DNA of 64,000 nt from assembly GCF_000524195.1 (NCBI RefSeq), contig NW_020170405.1:193570-257569 (forward strand), written 5' to 3'. Position 1 is the first letter of the stretch. Each line of letters opens with the position of its first letter. The notes under the pieces were generated by a model. It made no database searches. It was not told where the DNA came from and saw only the letters and a program-made list of their open reading frames with translations. Both the position numbers and the translations under genes were made by a program. This DNA comes from Echinococcus granulosus (lineage: Eukaryota; Platyhelminthes; Cestoda; Cyclophyllidea; Taeniidae). Of this stretch, positions 40,197-51,628 are shown one piece after another.

Positions 40197-42600
40197 GTCC
40201 CTCAAATCCGACTGTTACAGCAGTGAGCAGGACGGAGGTCATTGTTTCCTGGGAGCCACCCGGTCAATTTCTTCTAACACGGTTGAGGTGTTACGAAGTC
40301 TACATCAACGCCTCCACAAAGCCGACCTACTCTGGCACACAGACCTTTTGTCACCTACGTGGACTCAAACCCAACTGCCAGTACCTCTTCAAGGTCAGAA
40401 TGGTTCCATTCTTGTCACCTCTCCATAACACACCCAATCCCGTCTGTTGTTTGCAATCGAAGGTTCAGATGGTACTGAAGAGTAAGGCTGTTACGGATAA
40501 GGCGACTCTCAACTCGAAGGGAGGCGCTTCCAGGCATTATAGCGAGAATCTTCAGCCTCCATCAAGTATGCACAGAAGGCGGCGACAAGCTCACGACAGA
40601 CCCCATGTAAACGGAAAAGTAGGTCATCATCAAAGCTGTTACTGTCGAGATTTTGAAATACTGAAGGTATAAAATTAAAAGTTCACATAAGGCTCCTAAT
40701 TTGGACTCTAGGTAAAGCTAAGTAATTAAGCGTTTGATAGTTATGATAGATGAAAATCCTTTTCCTTGAGTGTACCATACCAGGCCCGCCTGTCACCTCA
40801 AGCCCGTGAGTTCTCGTGAATTTAGATTCACCCCCAAACTGATAAAAGGGACCTTCTTGGACTCACTGCCTCAGGTCACTCAATTCACAAGGCGGTTCAG
40901 GCAGAAGAATTGACGCCTTTTTCACTCCCGCGACTTGAAGGTAGAAGCCGTAACTCCCGGCGGTGTTTGACAGTCACCGCCAGTGTAAGATATTTTCCCA
41001 CTAAAGTTATTTCAGTAATTTTACTCAGAGATCTAGACTCAGGAAGACGTCTTCCACCTCTTTGTGAATAATTTCTTAGATTAAGCTAAAAATTATTCGA
41101 GTTAGATCTTTTGACCTTAGAAAATTTTCGAAAAGCTGTGAAAGACATGTGGGTTTTTCACATAAATCCATTTACTTTGTACCGAAAACAACTTGTATGA
41201 AAACAAAATGAGTGAAGATCCTTTCATGGCCTGACCTCTCTTGGCTTTTGCCTTTTGACATGTTAGAGCCATTTAATGAAAGCCAGTTTGATCGGAACAA
41301 CGGTGGTGAGGATTACACGGGGTGGAAAAAGACCGCGACCACACCGTGTGGCCCCCATCGCTGCCTGTAACTCCCCGGATGGAAGCGCCTACCAACAGTC
41401 GCTTCTTCTTGATAAGGCGGCAACCCATCCGACTACAGATTCTAAGAGTTCAAGGGCGGACCAACCCGAAAGGCTGTTGTCTTGTACACAGTTAGTTTTA
41501 ATGGCCTGTAGAAAAAAGTGGATATATTTCGAGATGCTTTTGGGGAAAAACGAACTCTCCGCCCAACTTAGCACTTCTACAGCTTTTCTATTGGGTTGTG
41601 TAGGATGAAGTTCGGTATTTATGTCCTCAGAATGGTATGACCAATTTTTGCGGTGTTTTATTGAATATAATGCAACGACATTATCAATTGACCAAGTGTG
41701 AGCAAAAAAATACCTAAATGTTACCCTTCTTCCACCTTTTAACTGAGGAATTAGCCACTGACCAGTACCTCAAATGCCTATTGTTATTTTTTGCCTACAA
41801 TATGAAACATAGTTCAAAGCATTAAGACGGCTGGACTGAAACAACACCTTTCAATGCACATAAGTCTTTAGTGACTCCGGTTTTGGGAACCCCGTTTCAC
41901 GTTAAGAATCCCTCAAGTCCCTTGAATTTTTCTGTAGTCGTTGTCTTTTGTTGTATTTTGATATTGATATTTGATCAGAAAATGTGTGGAGACTTGATTG
42001 CTATGTGCTAAGTGCTTTTGATACAGGTTGATTCCAACATATTACTTTTTACCAGTAGAAGGGTAAAGGAGTCCACACCACATGGTGATGAATTGAATAC
42101 CGGTAAACCTCATTGTCACGGTCAATTCCTGTGTAAGGAAGAGAGAAACTGTGTAAAAATAGCTGCGAAAAAGAACGTCGAATTGGGACAAAGAATTGCC
42201 GGCACGAGTTACAATGACCACATTGCCTAGATCACTGATACCTTTAATGCAAGGGGGGAGGGATCGTAGGCACCGCGGAATTGCAATGTAAGTCAACAAA
42301 GTCAAATAGTCTACAATGTTCAATTAAATCAGGAACTTTCTGTACCCTCACTACAGTCATGCTTTATTTTAGCATGTATATCACATGCCCTCAAGAGGTC
42401 TAATCGACATATGGCATTTTATCCGTTCTTACTGAATAATAGGAAAAAAGGTACACAAAGTCCAGTTTTTAAAAAATCTTTCTTTGAAATGGGACAACCG
42501 AAATGACACTACTGATTCACAGTTCCACTTTGTAGGTTTCTCCTTCAGAATCCCCAATTAGCAGCGAAGGAATCAACTTCCAAACTATTTCATCCCATAG
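40197..42600 (+). CDS. Fibronectin type III domain protein (core exons)
   Basis: Two exons encode one FN3 module. Exon 40197-40393 gives PSNPTVTAVSRTEVIVSWEP and continues to LKPNCQYLFK, with the core Trp and the YxF strand expected of FN3. Exon 42536-42600 follows in phase 0 and supplies the last strand, VSPSESPISSEGINFQTISS, a typical ending. Reading straight past the donor at 40393 instead yields an extension to a stop at 40672 that does not fit the fold. More exons must exist on both sides: candidates upstream at 34877-38994, and downstream at 42971-43051 (GAPHAPISMLEGSDAEKK) and 43141-43258 (PPKQNVGFNTPHKVV, then a stop), though the phase from 42600 to 42971 does not close without a further small exon. 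FN3 proteins include adhesion receptors, phosphatases and cytoplasmic scaffolds; nothing here tells which. Confidence 0.6.
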
Positions 42601-43140
42601 GTTTGTTTCGGATGTCAGAAATCGGCGACGCGCAATCCTGCCTAATTCATTAGTGTAAATAGTATTTTCTAAAGTAACACTACGGGAAGCGGCTTCATGT
42701 TCTCAATTCCCTTCGAAAAGCTTCTCGCATTTTAAACGCAAGGATGCACCAAACCAGGTACATTTTGGGCCTAATTTACATTTGGTAAAGTACTGAGCAT
42801 AATGAGCAAAAAGATGTGCTTTTTTTCCCTAGGAATCTCGTCAATGCCTTTAGGGCATATCCGAGTTTACCAAGAATGAAAAACCTTCCGAAGGTCATTT
42901 TTCAAATTGCTATTTAAAAAGAACTTTTGCAAACGGCAATAAATTTGCAAATAAAGACTCTCCTTCACAGCCACCGTGATTGAAGCCGGTGCTCCACATG
43001 CTCCCATCTCAATGTTAGAGGGGTCAGACGCCGAGAAAAAAATCGGCATCGGTCAATGCAAACGTAGATACTGCTTTAACTCTGATGGGATGAACGCCTT
43101 GCCGCAGCGTAATGCCGCTGGAGACGGTTCCTTTCCTTAG

Positions 43141-43258
43141 GGCCACCCAAGCAAAATGTGGGCTTTAACACTCCACACAAGGTGGTGTCACATATTTATT
43201 CTTTTGGCATTCGACACAACTACCAGCGAGATCACATCCGTACGGACTCGAGCAGATA
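43141..43258 (+). CDS. Candidate terminal exon of the FN3-protein gene
   Basis: After the acceptor TTTCCTTAG a frame of 38 codons starts with PPKQNVGFNTPHKVVSHIYS and ends at a TAA (43256-43258), 175 bp before the convergent EF-Ts stop codon. It joins in phase to a possible exon at 42971-43051 ending KKIGI. The pair would make a degenerate or truncated FN3 start. Tentative. Confidence 0.3.
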
Positions 43259-43433
43259 AGAATGCCGGACCTCAACCACGACTAGTGATTGTATTTAGCT
43301 TCCTCCATCAAGCTCAGTAAAACGTTAATCCGCACACCTGACTTGTGATAAGAATGTATGTTATTGAGCACGACTGCCTGCAAAATAGACTAGATACAGG
43401 GGGAAGGGGAAGGCAAAAGTGGCGATAACGTTC

Positions 43434-44773
43434 TCATTCCTCCTCAACACCGCATTCAACACGAACAAAATCGTCCAACAGGATTTCATTCTGCTCCAGC
43501 AGCTCGCCAACACTAATGGCCTCGTCGAAGAGAAAGGGCTGACGAAGGAGGCAGCGCTCATCGTCCGGGTTCGCGGCGGGTGGAACATCATCCAGTGCAA
43601 GGCTGGGTCGCGGGCTCATACCCACTATGTGCTGACAGAGCTGGTGACAAATCTGAGAGGCCTGGTCTCGCCATGCCGGTGTTCCTTTCTACGTAAAGGA
43701 ATTGAAATGGGAAGTGGTTCGTTCGTAGAGAATGTTACCGCTGCAAATCACCTTCCAGGAATAGACTTAAGTGTCTCGGTATTTCACATTTGTCTCTTCA
43801 TGACATATTTTAGGTACGCTTCGGGGACTCTCAATTACCCCATTATCCTCTGCAGATTAAAAGACGATATCTAAATAAAAAATAGTTCCAACATTTGCCA
43901 GCTGATATAACATGCCACTTGGCTACACAAAATTCTAGAATGGAACCAAGATCTAAAGGAATTATTCCTTTACAAACTTTTAAGAACGAATACAGAGAGC
44001 ACATACCTACCCGATTACTGATGTGGTGATAGCGCAGAAAGGCAACATACTTGCCAAAGTGCACATCACGAACGGTTCTTTTCAAACCAGCGTTAGTTGC
44101 ATGACAGTAAGCCATGAGATGACTAATTTCGGCCGTCTTATCAGCTGAAAGGGTCATTCCAACACCACGAGGAATAGCCATATTCTCCCCTACTGACGCA
44201 ATAGTCGCGACCAAAGCATCGGATATGGATTTTGAAAATTGTCCCGCGTAAGGAAGCGTTTTAAGAGACTCCTCGGAAAACCTATGAGTGCCCGGTTCCC
44301 GTGTTCCCTAAATACGTGAAAAGTGTTGGACAAATCCGAGACACAAACAACACCGAAAATGCGGACCTTACGGACAAGAGTTCTTTAAACACGGACTCCG
44401 TAGAAAATGCAACTAAAGTTTGAAAATGCTGATTTCGGACCACGAAATCGGTCTCACAATTTATCTCTACAACAGACACACATCTGGACGTGGAAATCAT
44501 GCCCAAGAGGCCCTGCGACATCGGCCGACTTTTTAACTTCTCAGCTTTGGCTAGACCGCGTTTGGCCGCCTCCTTCTGGAGCCAGGCAAGCGCCCGTGAG
44601 TAGTCGCCGTTGCAGGCGGCCAACGCCTCTCGACACAGAACGAATGGATGGCCGGTCGCCTTGCGCAGCTGTGCAAGATTGGATGAGGAAGACTTCATGG
44701 AGAAGCTTGAGAGTATATTTCGAAAAATTGAAGTCACAGAAGAGAGGATGTGCGCTTGTGATCTCGGGAGCAT
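43434..44773 (-). CDS. TSFM: Mitochondrial elongation factor Ts, complete
   Basis: Nucleotide-exchange factor that recycles mitochondrial EF-Tu from GDP to GTP form during translation in the matrix. Three exons, right to left: 44773-44372, 44307-44011 and 43688-43434, all joining in phase 0, giving about 317 residues (animal proteins are near 325). An N-terminal stretch of about 30 residues, poor in acids and with Arg/Ser/hydrophobics, suits a mitochondrial presequence. The UBA-like domain follows (LAQLRKATGHPFVLCREALA), then the core signature VVEINCETDFVVRNQHFQTL. The second exon carries GENMAIPRG and HFGKYVAFLRY. The last carries HIVGMSPRPSL and ends LLDDFVRVECGVEEE. Met 44773 was chosen for the presequence; Met 44698 would drop it. 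The gene converges tail to tail with the FN3-protein gene. Confidence 0.95.
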
Positions 44774-47700
44774 ATTTCAAGGACGGAACCGGAGTCCTGG
44801 AAGTAATCAAAAAGAGTTGAAAAAATCGCAAGAGATGACAATTCCACCGTCAGACTGGGAGTCAAGACGGTTGAACAAACTGAATGGTTTTTAATGCAGG
44901 GTATTTAATTTTGTTGGCTGAAATATTACAAGACCCAATCCAAATACCCCAATTTTTTGGTATAATTCAACCATAATTTGACTAAACGCAAAAACGAACC
45001 CAAAGTATGCACAACTGTTCAACGAAGCAGCACCTAACCCACCGCATCTCAACAATAACCTAGCGGAGGTTTTGTGCAAAACGAACGTAAATATTGACCC
45101 TAAGTACCATAGTGCAAATAATAACAGCTTGAAGTCAATAATAACCCACCCAGTTGTTAGATAAACTAAGTTAGTCTAGAAATACCCGAAAATTGCCAGT
45201 CATTACAATCAAAACCCCTTAATGGCCAACACTTACATCGACTGCCTAATGCTATAGTGAACCGTATAAGCTAAAGAATCGCATGTCAATCCATAGTGCT
45301 TACAATCGCAAGAAGACTCGTGCGCGCCGCTATATGTAGTCCTCACACAGGCAGTTCAATTAGTCAAACACTTGCACAGCTCTCCAATGAGGTCACAATC
45401 GCACAAATTATGCTCAATTATAAGACTAAAAAAATAAACTAACCAGTTTTATTTGGCTGGTTTCGGCGAGCATGGAACTGACTCATGAGAAAACGCTTGT
45501 TATTTCATGTCTTTCAAATAGCAGACAAATTTATTGGTAATGATGCAATGTATATTGTAAACTTCACACATAATTTAGACTTTTTGATTAAATTTATAAG
45601 GGCGCAAGATCTTAACCCAATTTAATGGCAAATCTGTTAAGCATGTACTTAAATGAAAAACAAGTATGATGAATTGCTGTGCCGCAGCATTCCATGAAGT
45701 TGGAAGAAGGCACCGTGGTAAGACAAAACATATATTGCTGACGTACCGCTGAGTTGAAAGGTTATACAAAACTACAGTCTGCGGCGACTTAGGAGATCAC
45801 GTAGTCGTACGCCGACTTAAACAAACTACTAAAGCCTTAGAAGGGCTCTCTTCTTTTGCGCGTATTCTTCGGTGGTTCTAATGGTCAACTCCCCATGACG
45901 ATCATCACAGCGCTTTCGGTGCTGAAAAAAATACCTGCAAACCAACCACGAAAGTTATTAGATATGTGTGCTACTGAGAAGGTATTTGGTCTCAACGACA
46001 TTGATGCATTTCAGCAATTCCACTAAATTCTAAGTTTGGTTATACTTGTGATCTCTGCTGCGGATGTGGGGATGGGTAGACCTCATGCTGCTTAAGACCT
46101 CACAAGTGCATCTCGTATGTCAGTCTTGAGTGTCTGATGTTCCATGCATAGTCCCCTCGCCACTTTGCTCACAGCTTAGCGTTGTTTAGCCCTCTGTGGA
46201 GAAGGTAACCCTAGTTCGCTCAACTAACAATTTCACACAGGCATTGTAGACAGCTTCATAATGAACTTTTGAACATAATTCAAGCCCTATAATTCTTCAG
46301 TTGTAAATAGCACCTCTAAAGAACATGAAATTAAGGCAAATGTCAGAGGGAGTCGCCATTTTTGACCTCTCTATCACATGTTTAGGTTCGTATTGCGCCA
46401 TAAAAATCAGAGTACTTGTAACCTTGTATTGAGCTTGCTTGCTGCTACCAGTAATAATCCTCTCTGAGTCTTCCCTGAACACCCAGAAACTGCAGTCGTG
46501 TTACAGAATATCTACTGCTAATGTACAGAAAGGCTAAATGGCTGCCCGCATGGTACCTAACAAAAACACATTCTGCGGAGCCCAAGCAGTCAAAGCCAGA
46601 TTTAAACGAACTGTGGAATCATTACGTAATATCGTTTTCGTTGAAACATCTATCCTTGCACGATAAAAATTGTATTGAAGATGACTAGAAATCTTTTTGA
46701 ATAGCAACCAAATGTATACATTACTAAACAATTAGCGATGCACTCCACCACAGAATCGCTTTCATCTTTAACGAAATCCTGTATATTATGCCTATTAGAA
46801 ATGTTTGGCAAAAGTTTCCTCCTCTGCGTCATTTAGTAATTTCTAACTGCCTTTTTAATTACGCTGACTTTTCTGTCTCTGCGATTTCTTTTTTTGTTTG
46901 AAGGCCTCTCTACCCTTTTGAGCACTAATAATAAGTCTCCTCCCGCACTGGTATTATCTACCTTAACCTCGAGAGGCGTAGAGGAGTCGCCATGTTGCCA
47001 TCACCTAAGTTGTAGAAATCTCGTTTTACTACGCCCCTTCTGTTAATTGAAAGTACAGATTACACTAAACAAAGCTATACATTGCGTCTTGTTTATCAAA
47101 CACCTCTAGATGGACGCTGATGCTAAACCTTCTCCTTCCCAAAGGGAATTCGGGCATATGAGAAGACCTTTAAAAGCGTCTCACCCAAATCACACTTTCA
47201 CTAATGGAGGTTAGGAGTTTATGCTTGGAATGTTATGACCTGACGAAGTATTTTTTCATGCTAATAATACTGAGGCGAACGATTCGGGGTGTAGATAGCC
47301 CTGGTGAGATACTCCAGCATGAATGTAATTTGCTTATTAGTGCTAAAAAGTCTTATTTAAACAACAATCAAACGGAACACTTCATATTTACTGGTCAAAT
47401 CACATGGATCTGCATCTTGAGAGCTGTCTATGTTAAGGCACCCACTTCTGGCTAGTGAGGGGTTTAAAAGTACTCCTTGTTTTGTGCAGCTGAACGTCCT
47501 ACGCCTCGCACTTCAAAAATTGAAACTCTTGGATCCAATCCCGTATACATCGTCCTCACATCCCGCCTAAGTTATATAAAGTTATTTTCTAGACTAGAAC
47601 TTCCATGCATACCGATGAGCAGTGTGACGTGACTTTGACACCAAAGTACTACCCCACCCGTCCATCGATCGCTCTGGCCGTTCAAGTGGGCACGATTCCA

Positions 47701-48053
47701 ACCAGAGGAAAGTGGCGCTCATTTGGTGGATTAATGGCTCATTGTAAAATAAACAACAAAAGTGCCATTAACTTCTTTCCACCTACTTGACAACTTATTA
47801 TGATATGAATTCACTAATAATTACCAAGCTTCATTTGCATTTAAAATTTGGGTTATACAATCACTAAGAGCGTCGTGAGCCTTTCCAGCCCCAGAAACCC
47901 TTCTTCTTCTTCCGCGCAAAATGTCGATATTTTTTCCTGTCGCGGTGTCAGCTACGCGGAAAACAACTTTTAAATTCCGGAAAATCAATACCTCAATCCA
48001 GAAAAACTTGGAGCAGCAGCTGACTCCAGACTGTAGGGAGTAGCCGCGGAAGC
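44774..48053. other. Intergenic, no supported gene
   Basis: About 3.3 kb with AT-rich composition and only short frames without domains. It must hold the EF-Ts promoter on the left and the 5' region of the 661-residue gene on the right. One minus-strand frame overlapping the right end (47821-48135) is described separately. Confidence 0.45.
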
Positions 48054-48135
48054 ATGAACAATGATGTGCAGCTCTTCGCCAACCCCGAGGATCGATCTCA
48101 CTGCAACGGTGCCCAGGAGGGCGTGGTGGCGCCAC
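47821..48135 (-). other. Antisense open frame with an exonuclease-like tail
   Basis: A 104-codon minus-strand frame overlaps the first 82 bp of the 661-residue gene. Its tail reads GKAHDALSDCITQILNANEA before a TAA. HDALSD resembles the third (H-x4-D) motif of DEDDh exonucleases, and could be a last exon beginning after an acceptor near 48000. The other exonuclease motifs are not seen nearby, so this may be chance. Confidence 0.2.
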
Positions 48136-50039
48136 ACGACTCCGCGAAGGCGGAACTTGCCTTCAACCTACCCAAGTACTATCCGGAGGATCACGAACTC
48201 ACCAAGTGGATGATTAATCAAATGCGTCGGCGTAATGGACTGCACCATCTGGTTAATTTCGCTAACGCTCATCCCTTCATCCTCTCGGCACACTTCGAAG
48301 TACTCGACCAGCCTGATAAGTATGTCAGCACAAAGGAGGTTTCTTGTTTTTCCGCTTATTCGGCAAAAACTGTGCTGTTTTTGACGCCCCTTGCTATGGC
48401 AATATACTTTGGATGTAAATCAGTCATTAGGATTTTGTTGGATGACAGTGGAGCTCGTCTGCAGTCTCGTGCACGTAGCAACGTGGATATAAACGCTACT
48501 TGCTATGCCAAAAGATTTAAGCCAAAGCGTGACGTCTTTGGATTTGAGGATTATTTTACAACTTCCCCTGCTGTATTGGCCCTCAGACGGGAGTTCTACA
48601 TAGGTTTGAATCTACTCACGGTCGCCGGTTTTAATCCCCACGACAGAATAAGATATGTGGATCATATTGCATCACCCAGTCAAAAAACCTACTGGACTAC
48701 TGACCTTATGGAATACGCGCTTCGACTGATGATTACACGACCTGGATTTGACATAATTAGCCTCATGCAATATCTTACTTATCCTGGTCCCTCTGGTAAA
48801 TGCTCATATGATGTTATGACGTATGATGCCTACGTGTACACCGATATGGGAAACAAGACGCCTGTGTGGTTTTCTCTTTTCAGACGTGTTTGTCGACGCG
48901 GAATCAGTCCAGCCTATGCAAACTCTGCCAACCGATTGATCGACGTGCTGGAAATTCTAGAAAAATCAGGCTTTTTTAAGCAGGATGTAATGCCACATGG
49001 ACCTGTGGCTTACAATGTTGGACCAGGGCGCTGTACACTGAAACGCCATCAATTGCCACAGCGAGTTTCCTCATCCGATATTCGACTACTGCCACCCGCC
49101 GAGGCTGCTGAGGCAATGCGGGCGATCGCAGTCGATCGAGATGAATGTTTCGTATTCATGGTCATCTGGCTCAATAGATTGAGGAACCGATGTCTTACAA
49201 AGCCCTATCAACGACTCGCCAATATCCTACTTGCGAGTCTCGTTGATACACAGATGCTGGAGGATTTTATTGTTCCACCGGCACAAGTAGATCCTAAAGT
49301 AACGCTGTGGCCCCAATGGATGGAATTGGGAACTGGACTTGCTCAACAGGTACCCAATACTAATTGGAAGTCGTGTCAAGATGAAATAAATATTTTTAGT
49401 GACGATGTGTTCGATTCCTACGCTCTGGAACCACTGCAAGTTAATGAACTGCGTCTGGAACTGAAAAAGTTGGCATTTGTTCAAGGATTCTTGAATGAAA
49501 AAATTTGCGAAAAATTGAAAGTAGTAAAAAAGACGCCGATACCGACTAGTAATCTATCTCAAAAACTTGGTAGTACATCATTTTTTGCTGGAAAAGCACA
49601 AGCAAGAGCTATGACAGCGTTATTCTCCACTGAAACCCATCTTGTTTCTGACGAGGCCAAGCAAAGTGGCGACACCGGAGTTAATATATCAAATACCTTG
49701 TTACAGTCTCACTCAGTGGTCCCGCGACCTCGGAATGCTTCCTCTGAAGCCTTTAATCAGTATCCTTCGGAGGATCGGAGTGATTTGAAAGGCCACCATT
49801 CTAGGGCACCACGAGTTGTCAATCGATCAAACGCGAATAACAATGTTGTATCGCGACCAAAAACTACAATGCCAACACAGGATAAGAAACCGGTAACAAG
49901 ACGAAGACCACGATCTGTGAAACCACCCAGTCCCAAACCGGTTCTGGTGGTGGTTAAACAAAAGAACGCCTCACTAACGGCCAAGGATTCTTCAACGTCA
50001 AACAACAAAAGAAAACCACGCCCGAGGTGGCGAATCTGA
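48054..50039 (+). CDS. Intronless 661-residue protein with ankyrin-like segments
   Basis: The longest uninterrupted frame in the window, from ATG 48054 to TGA 50037-50039. I do not recognise a named family. The N-terminal third includes TPLAMAIYFGCKSVIRILLD and SPAVLALRREFYIGLNLLTV, which have the TPLxxA...LL spacing of ankyrin repeats, though they are degenerate. The middle is globular, with aromatic-rich stretches (for example YAYVYTDMGNK-like segment near residue 262). Residues after about 520 are low in order: Ser/Asn/Lys-rich, ending in several basic runs (TRRRPRSVKPPSPKP, KRKPRPRWRI) that could bind nucleic acid or act as nuclear signals. No signal peptide or membrane helix is evident. 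Having no intron among intron-rich neighbours suggests an old retrocopy that stayed open, or a lineage-specific single-exon gene. No poly-A tail or target duplication was seen. Confidence 0.85.
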   Translation: MNNDVQLFANPEDRSHCNGAQEGVVAPHDSAKAELAFNLPKYYPEDHELTKWMINQMRRRNGLHHLVNFANAHPFILSAHFEVLDQPDKYVSTKEVSCFSAYSAKTVLFLTPLAMAIYFGCKSVIRILLDDSGARLQSRARSNVDINATCYAKRFKPKRDVFGFEDYFTTSPAVLALRREFYIGLNLLTVAGFNPHDRIRYVDHIASPSQKTYWTTDLMEYALRLMITRPGFDIISLMQYLTYPGPSGKCSYDVMTYDAYVYTDMGNKTPVWFSLFRRVCRRGISPAYANSANRLIDVLEILEKSGFFKQDVMPHGPVAYNVGPGRCTLKRHQLPQRVSSSDIRLLPPAEAAEAMRAIAVDRDECFVFMVIWLNRLRNRCLTKPYQRLANILLASLVDTQMLEDFIVPPAQVDPKVTLWPQWMELGTGLAQQVPNTNWKSCQDEINIFSDDVFDSYALEPLQVNELRLELKKLAFVQGFLNEKICEKLKVVKKTPIPTSNLSQKLGSTSFFAGKAQARAMTALFSTETHLVSDEAKQSGDTGVNISNTLLQSHSVVPRPRNASSEAFNQYPSEDRSDLKGHHSRAPRVVNRSNANNNVVSRPKTTMPTQDKKPVTRRRPRSVKPPSPKPVLVVVKQKNASLTAKDSSTSNNKRKPRPRWRI

Positions 50040-51085
50040 GACGCCTCGATTTATGACCGTCTGACTTGATTTTTATAACCTCTATATCGCTACTGAATTA
50101 ATACATTATCTGCCAACTAAGAGGAAATTTTGCGTAAAATAACAAATCCGTCTTTTTTATTAAGGGAAAACCTTTTAGAGGTCTAGCTTTCAAGTCAAGA
50201 GACAAAGGTTTACCGAAATCTACAGAAATCTCCGTAGTCACCGGATGCCTGTGAACTTGAAACAAACCTTATCAAATCCCAACACTAATGGTCCTATTGA
50301 AGTGCTAATCTACATAAAAATGAAACATCATCTTTCCAAAAAATCTCTGTAATGCTTATACTACTTTATGTATATTTGGCAGCATTGTAAAAGATACAAC
50401 TTTAAAGGAGCAATTGTGCTTGTTAAGTTGTATAGCTACCTCAGTTTCTTTAATGGAGCAGCTTGGAAGTAGAACTTAATGTGTGGGCACCTCTAGTAAA
50501 ACTTAATTACTAGGAGCGAGAAGGAAATTCACAAAACCATCTAAAGTTGCTATGAGCACCAAAGGTTAATGGAACTGACTCCTGTGGACCACTGAAGCCT
50601 CGTGAGTCGGGATCGTCGTTTGGTGAAGTACAATCATCTTAGAGGCACTTATACCACTCAAGCATCCCACTGCTGAGTAGCTAAGGGTTCTATCCTCATG
50701 TTGTGCTTGAAGTCTTCTGTACAAGTAGATACACGTAAGTTTTACGCCTTAGTTGACAAGGCTGCCACTTTTACCTATCCTTTGGGTAAATGATGTATTG
50801 ACTTGCCCCATCGTGGCATGTGGGCTGGCTGTTACAAGTTGTAACCTTTGTCGAAAGGTCATGTTGGAGTTAAGCGCCTCCTGTTTTTCAGAGAACACCT
50901 TATCAAACTTTACATTTGAAATGATAGATTTACATTTTTTGCAAATTTGTATATTTCGTTGCTACTTGCATCTTGTTTAAAAACCACTCAACCATATGCA
51001 TGTACATAGACATGTAGGCAGTAGTTAAAAGCCGGCCGACAATTTGAACTCCTTTGTATTATTGATTGGAACAGAATAGGGAATC
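50040..51085. other. Intergenic, no supported gene
   Basis: Between two same-strand single-exon genes; expected to hold the 3' UTR of the first and the promoter of the second. Nothing else was recognised. Confidence 0.45.
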
Positions 51086-51628
51086 ATGAATGCCACGGAA
51101 CAACTTGTCCTAGAGGAGCTAAGGGCAATGAAAGAATTCCTATTTGCCATGGGTCTGAGCAACCCCGTGTGGGTCCTCCCGGTGCCGCTGGTCTGCGGTC
51201 TCTTCGCCTCGCAGATTCTATGGGCAGTCTACGTTCTGTGGCTAGAGCGGCCCATTGTTGTGAATCGAAGGCACATGAAGGAAGATGATGAGGAGGCCGA
51301 GGTTAGGGGTGGTGCAGGGGAAACAAAGAGGGAGGATGCAAAAGGTGGTGAACCGGGAACTCTCAGGACTAAGGAGAGGGAAGAATTGAAAGAGGATAGA
51401 AAGCATGAGAGCGATAATGAACAGAAGGTTTTGCCTACTCCGCTACGCTACGAGGTGCAGCCCTCAGTGGTTGTGGTCTCGAATTTCCCTCTTCCCCTGA
51501 CGGACGCTCATTCCAGTTATTTAAATTCCTCGGTCAGCGAGCCTATGGAGCAGAGGAAATGCGAACAAAATCGTGTCAGCTTTGCCACTGCTAATAATAA
51601 AAAAGAGCAAAAAATCGAAAAGGTCTGA
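51086..51628 (+). CDS. Small single-pass membrane protein, unknown family
   Basis: A 180-residue frame from ATG 51086 to TGA 51626-51628. Residues 1-25 are an amphipathic segment (NATEQLVLEELRAMKEFLFA). Residues about 28-55 form one hydrophobic helix, WVLPVPLVCGLFASQILWAV plus YVLWL. The rest is polar, rich in Glu and Lys to about residue 115, then Ser/Val-rich, ending KKEQKIEKV. There is no cleavable signal peptide, so a signal anchor or tail region is likely. The acidic/basic stretch may be a coiled coil or disordered linker. No family was recognised. It may be a real gene because the frame is long and hydrophobicity is well organised, but there is no homology support. It could also be one exon of a longer gene. 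Confidence 0.5.
   Translation: MNATEQLVLEELRAMKEFLFAMGLSNPVWVLPVPLVCGLFASQILWAVYVLWLERPIVVNRRHMKEDDEEAEVRGGAGETKREDAKGGEPGTLRTKEREELKEDRKHESDNEQKVLPTPLRYEVQPSVVVVSNFPLPLTDAHSSYLNSSVSEPMEQRKCEQNRVSFATANNKKEQKIEKV

Noticed and set aside
40394..40672. Read-through extension of the FN3 exon to a stop at 40672, with an Arg-rich run
   Set aside because: The donor at 40393 and the exon at 42536 complete the FN3 fold in phase, so the extension is probably intron.
41276..41608. 110-codon plus-strand frame with basic and Pro-rich composition
   Set aside because: It lies between two FN3 exons that join directly; no motif supports it, though an alternative exon cannot be excluded.
43419..43874. 151-codon plus-strand open frame
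   Set aside because: Its first part is antisense to the last EF-Ts exon, whose reading frame and family match are unambiguous.
44407..44894. Plus-strand open frames of 94-137 codons
   Set aside because: They are antisense shadows of the first EF-Ts exon.
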